DNA of 48,454 bases from positions 1-48,454 of the forward strand of contig JASWJB010000329.1 of NCBI GenBank assembly GCA_032433595.1. The letters run 5' to 3'. The translations under genes were made by a program, and so were the position numbers. This DNA is from Conoideocrella luteorostrata (lineage: Eukaryota; Ascomycota; Sordariomycetes; Hypocreales; Clavicipitaceae). This document shows positions 43,986 through 48,454 of this stretch, one piece after another. Every line of letters starts with the position of its first letter. Position 1 is the stretch's first letter. The notes below the pieces were generated by a model. That model had not been told where the DNA came from. It worked only from the letters and a program-made list of their open reading frames with translations, and did no database searches.

Positions 43986-45538
43986 ATGAAGTCTAAACTT
44001 TCTCCGCGCTCCGCGGTTGCGTCGATATTATCGGCTGCCATATTGGCGCGGGCTCAGGTATCCCAATTTTCTATTGACAGCACTGGTAAGACTACGCTCT
44101 GAGGAACGATTTGGCTGAACTGGGATGGAGAATCGTGTATAATTCCATCCGCTCGTCTCGGTACTAATATACGCATGCTCTTAGCCGCCATCAAGCAAAG
44201 CTCCAGCACGCTGGCGTACGATATGCTGCAGTATTACAAGGGCAACTTGACAGGACAGACACCTGGTATCCTGCCCGGACCACCACCTGCTGGCGATTAC
44301 TACTGGTGGGAGGGTGGTGCAATGTGGGGGACTCTGATCGATTATTGGTATTGGACCGGCGACTCGACTTATAATAACGAAATCATGCAGTCAATGCTGT
44401 TCCAGGTCGGCGAGAACAAGGATTATATGCCTCGAAACGTCACAGCGTCGCTGGGTAATGACGACCAAGGATTCTGGGGCATGGCTGCCATGACTGCCGC
44501 CGAGAATGGGTTTCCAAATCCCCCAACAGATAAACCGCAGTGGCTGGAACTTGCCCAGGCCGTTTTTAATACGCAGGCTAGTCCCAATCGCCACGACTCG
44601 ACTTGCGGGGGCGGTTTGCGATGGCAAATTCCCTTTGCCAACAACGGCTACGATTACAAGAACAGTATTGCCAATGGCTGTTTCTTCAACCTCGGAGCCC
44701 GCTTGTACCGCTATACCGGCAATAACACATACTTGGAGTGGGCCGACAAGACTTGGGATTGGATGTGGAAGATTGGATTCATTGACAACAAGAACTACGC
44801 CATTTACGACGGTGCCCATGTGGCCACTGAATGCACGGATATCAACAAGGCTGAGTTCTCGTACAACAACGCAGTTTTTGCCCAGGGTGTTGCCTTTATG
44901 TACAACGTTGTAAGTACACCACTTCGACTTTAACAAAAACTAGAGAGATCACAGTGCTGACAGGAATCTTCCAGACAAACGGAAATCAAACGTGGAAGAA
45001 CAGATTGGATGGGCTTCTCAAGCATGGAACGGCAACTTTCCTCCCCAAAGGAATCGCCGTCGAAATCTCGTGCGAAAACGTCGGTACCTGCACTACGGAC
45101 ATGATAACATTTAAGGGCTTCCTTCACCGATGGTACTCCACCATCACCCAGCTCGCACCCTACACCGCTGACACGATCCGACCTGTGCTTAAGACATCTG
45201 CCCAAGCAGCAGTTAAACAGTGCACTGGCGGTGCCCTCGGCAGACAATGTGGCTTCAAATGGGCCAGTGGAGTGTATGACGGCAAAACGGGTGCTGGTCA
45301 GGAAATGGCCACGCTGTCTGCGGCCATGTCACTTCTCATCCCAGAGGCAAACGTTCCAAAGACGGAGAAGAGCGGCGGCATCTCCAAGGGCAACCCTAAT
45401 GCCGGTGGTGGCGGTGATAATGCCCTCAAGGCGGTCAAGCCTATCACGACAGCCGATAAGGCCGGCGCCGGAATCTTGACTTTCCTTGTTCTGGGATCCG
45501 CATGTGGCATCTTTGGATGGATGAGCGTTGGTATGTAG
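43986..45538 (+). CDS. GPI-anchored GH76 mannan endo-1,6-alpha-mannosidase (Dcw1/Dfg5 type)
   Basis: Three exons, 43986-44085, 44185-44909 and 44975-45538, with introns of 99 and 65 nt; about 462 residues. It processes alpha-1,6-mannan on GPI glycans and is thought to cross-link GPI proteins into the cell wall. A signal peptide is present (residues about 1-23, ending ARA). The GH76 domain follows: [20 protein letters not shown], then [12 protein letters not shown] with the catalytic Asp pair D126-D127, [28 protein letters not shown] and [33 protein letters not shown] lies near the end. A Gly/Asn-rich linker is followed by a hydrophobic C-terminal tail ([20 protein letters not shown]), the GPI attachment signal. 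Length and motifs fit the fungal DFG5/DCW1 family; which paralogue cannot be said. Confidence 0.94.
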
Positions 45539-46217
45539 AATACGGCGGTTGGACGGAAAATGAACAGGTATTAAATGGCTGTTGCAATAATTTGCGATTT
45601 CGAAAGCATATGCCACGCATCTTGAAAAACTGAGATGCAACTTGTGAAGGGCGATTTGATTCGACACACCCCCAATTTGTTGAAGGAGTTGGCGAGTTTA
45701 CACGAGTGATTTTATGGCTGCGGCGTTGGGTCGGAATTCGGTCTGGGGTGAACAGACAACTACGGAACGTTTTTTTTTTTTTTATACCTCTTCGTTCACT
45801 TTTTTTTTTTTTTTTTTTTTGATGGTACACGTCTCTTTCAGGCAGGACTTGTACAGGGTTTTACGTCGTGTATTCACTGGAAGATGTACAACAGCGACAG
45901 TAACGAAACGCGCAAGGACAATATGGGATGTCTGACTTACGACAGATGAGAAGATGTAGCAATATGGCGATTCTTTTTCCTAATAGAATTTTATATTTAA
46001 AGCATCTGTGTGCGCACAAACTAAAACATGTGATGATACTCCATTGAGAGGGGGTTTGTGGCGTGGTAGGCGTCAGATCTAAATATTGTCGTCAGCACTA
46101 CTCCATGCTCAGCAGACGATAAGTCTTGTCCCTATAAACGAGAGAGTAGTCCATCTACGAGTTTTATTTCATTCTCATCCCCTCCTTACCTTTAAACAGA
46201 GGCAGGTTCACCCAGAG
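45539..46217. other. Intergenic, no gene seen
   Basis: Two long T runs (about 45771-45783 and 45801-45820). Otherwise 3' flank of the GH76 gene and leader of the next gene. Confidence 0.6.
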
Positions 46218-46712
46218 ATGGCCGTTCCCATCGTCATAGTCGGGGCCACCGAACATATTGGCAAAGCCGTCATTGCAGGCATGCAACCAGATTACGAAGG
46301 TATCGTCCCCAACTTTCACACAAACAAGGGTTCTTTTTTGTCTAACCCGGCAGTCATCTTGTTCTGCACATCCATCCAAGCAGCATCTAGCGAAATTCCG
46401 TACATCCTTCGTGGCGAAGCACCTCCATCGCAAAGCAGCACCATTGCTTCTGGGAACTTTGGCGCCGCCCCGAAAGCAGTGGTCTTTGGGGGAGCCTGGT
46501 CCGAGGAGGATGTTTTGAGTGTGCAAAGCGCATTGCAGGGCGCGCGGGGCAGTGAAGGGTTGGTGTTGTTGATGAAGGACGCAGGCAGGCCGGAGCCGCC
46601 TCTGGGGCCGACGTATGGGAAACATATCGTTGAAAGGGTCAAGATGACGATGGGAGAGGTTGTGGGCGGCAGGGGAGGGGAGGGGCCTCACGCGGGTGTT
46701 GTTTGGTATTGA
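46218..46712 (+). CDS. Small Rossmann-like fungal protein of unknown function
   Basis: Two exons, 46218-46299 and 46354-46712, with a 54-nt intron (GTATCG donor, GTCTAACCC branch site, CGGCAG acceptor); frame kept, about 146 residues. It begins with a beta-strand and a glycine loop (VPIVIVGATEHIGKAV), as in NAD(P)-binding folds. ASSEIPYILRGEAPPS, PKAVVFGGAWSEEDV and EPPLGPTYGKHIVERVK follow, a set of motifs recurring in an unassigned ascomycete family. It is too short for a full short-chain dehydrogenase and has no YxxxK motif. Cytosolic by lack of any signal. The function is unknown, and cofactor binding is only suggested by the first motif. Confidence 0.75.
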   Translation: MAVPIVIVGATEHIGKAVIAGMQPDYEGIVPNFHTNKGSFLSNPAVILFCTSIQAASSEIPYILRGEAPPSQSSTIASGNFGAAPKAVVFGGAWSEEDVLSVQSALQGARGSEGLVLLMKDAGRPEPPLGPTYGKHIVERVKMTMGEVVGGRGGEGPHAGVVWY

Positions 46713-48454
46713 TTTCGAGGAATGTATTGGCCATGCATTAGTTGATGGTGGTTTGCAGTGGCGAGGACACAGAGTGCGGATGCGAATATTCGCTCCGAGG
46801 GTGAGCAGTGGGAGTGCTATTGGTTTTTGGCCATTCTGGGAGAGTCTACTATCTGGCATCAAATTGAACTTTAGAGTACTCCGGTAAACCCTATAGCAGT
46901 GTAAAGAAAAGCCCCGTCAAGACTCATGGTTGTGAGATACAAGACCAGCGTCTGTCTGTCTACATTATCAGACTACCGCAAGATCATGTCTGTGGCTTGG
47001 AACGCAGCGCCCTTTACTTGAATTGCATGCCTCTATGAAATATCAAGCTGGCACATCTTCTCAATACAGTCCAGATTAGATAGGCACAACTGATATCATC
47101 ATGTGGCAAGTTACAACACAAAGCAGGTACTTGTATTTGTAGCTGGAACAGGAACGACTGGTCCAACATAAGTGGAGCTGTCACTGTTCCCAATGATGGT
47201 TTGCCAAGTTGATTCTGAGAAATATCATTCATGCTTGATGCATATTGCTGCGACGTCGACATGACTATTGTGTACGACTGCCAATCGACCTATAACGCTT
47301 AGCATGCATGACGGACCTCACACAGATTACGTATACCCGCGGAGACACCCACAAACCAAGAATACTGCTTGGGTTTGCTTCCTTCGCCATATTACATCGG
47401 GGAACATGGTCTATCAGCCCTGTTGCGCCGCAAATGAGCAACACGCTCAGAGAAATAACGACATTTGAGGGTCCGACAAGATCTGAACAGCTGGTTGGAT
47501 AGGTGACTCGGGAATGTTTGGCCATTGGCTGTTCCTCTAGTTAGAACGACAACTAAAATGGAGGTGCCTAATTTTGGCTCCAAGCGAAGAGCCCCTGTGC
47601 AGCTACGCAAGTACAGGGGCAAGCGGGGGACTGAAAACGCTATGAAGTGCGAAAGGTACTCCGTACGGAGGAATTAATTGGGTAGCGCTGCTCAACGGGC
47701 AGGCGCCGACCATCTCACGACAGAGGTCACGAGGGACACGCAAAACTTTCACTGCCCAGGGGAACAACACCATCCACTTTTCGCTTTCGGTGTCTACCAG
47801 CACAACTGTCATACCCATCCTTTGTAACGGCGGCGGGAGTGTAGTTAGGGCGGCGAATTGATGTGAGCCGTGATGCTAGCCCTGAGCCGGCGGCTCCGAA
47901 TTGCTGGGCTCTGAATAGCTGGGATTGATCCAGCTTGTCGTCATTTCGGGGGTTCGGTGTCCATCAATGACAACAGCGCAAGGTCGAATGGCGCGGAGGA
48001 TTTAAGCCATTGCGTTATGGGCTTCAGCTTGACTCCATGACACAACTCGTGTCGTGTTGACAATGTACGTTGGCCTGCGAGGAAGCTCTCATTGGATTCA
48101 GCTTGGGCCGTACTCCATCCATACGTCGAGAGTCTGAGAGCCACAGCTGCAACGTATCACCTCTCAATTGCTCGCATCAGCGGTGTCTGGGACAACCGTC
48201 TCGCAGAAAACCTTTTCCACAACAAACCCTAACTAACCAGCTCGCCAGCTTGGTCGTGGAGCTCGAGCACGCCGCCATCCGTTGGAGGCAAAGCTTCTGT
48301 CCGGGGCTAGCTGGCCAGGCCAGGGTGGCAGGGGGTGTGAAAATTACACGACCCATCCCGCGAAAATCCCCCCAGAACCTGTGGTATACAGCACTTGGTT
48401 TTTGGCCTAAAAAGCCAGAATTTAATCCCAATAGAAAGTGCTTAATCCTCTGAG
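46713..48454. other. No recognisable gene to the end of the window
   Basis: ORFs of 60-127 codons overlap on both strands without known motifs. TACTCCGTACGGAG lies at 47657-47670. The next gene probably lies beyond the window. Confidence 0.5.

Noticed and set aside
47265..47525. Hydrophobic ORF on the minus strand, possible membrane protein
   Set aside because: Two plus-strand frames are open over the same bases, and no family pattern could be recognised.

Overview
This window is nuclear DNA of a filamentous ascomycete, most likely a hypocrealean fungus. The evidence is short introns (48-99 nt) with CTAAC/CTGAC branch sites and GT-AG borders, a HET-domain gene, an HSPA12-like Hsp70 gene, a Dfg5/Dcw1-type GH76 gene, an LPMO relic and a fungal enterotoxin-like secreted protein. 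Enterotoxin-like families of this kind are typical of Clavicipitaceae and relatives, so the lineage is inferred rather than proven. No rRNA, tRNA, CRISPR array or bacterial-type operon was found.

Layout. 1-8.3 kb: the 3' part of an MFS sugar transporter, an uncharacterised helical protein, a Ser/Thr-rich single-pass membrane protein and a six-exon Hsp70-like ATPase. 8.3-21.5 kb: a gene desert holding four solo LTRs with 5-bp target duplications and one further LTR-like repeat pair; it is interrupted only by a GT31-type glycosyltransferase and an unrecognised gene relic. 21.5-24.5 kb: a membrane-anchored aspartyl-protease-like protein that has lost its catalytic residues, followed by two dead genes (2EXR domain, AA11-type LPMO). 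24.5-30.3 kb: an AT-rich desert with a MITE-like element, palindromes and telomere-like repeats. 30.4-37.7 kb: an accessory block with a secreted enterotoxin-alpha-like protein carrying a duplicated C-terminal module, a RING-H2 relic, an NRPS relic, an intact small NIF3/CutA-like gene and a HET gene. 39.6-46.7 kb: a housekeeping-like block with a VOC-family enzyme, an Erv41 homologue, a GPI-anchored GH76 mannosidase and a small Rossmann-like protein. 46.7 kb to the end: no recognisable gene.

The genes do not form one pathway. The window reads as two conserved blocks separated by fast-evolving, repeat-laden accessory DNA, where non-self recognition (HET), secreted or host-interaction proteins and decayed genes collect. 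A short motif, TACGGAGTA or its complement, recurs in non-coding parts throughout. Exon structures were worked out by hand from splice signals and frame continuity. Family names come from recognition of motifs and were not checked by database search.
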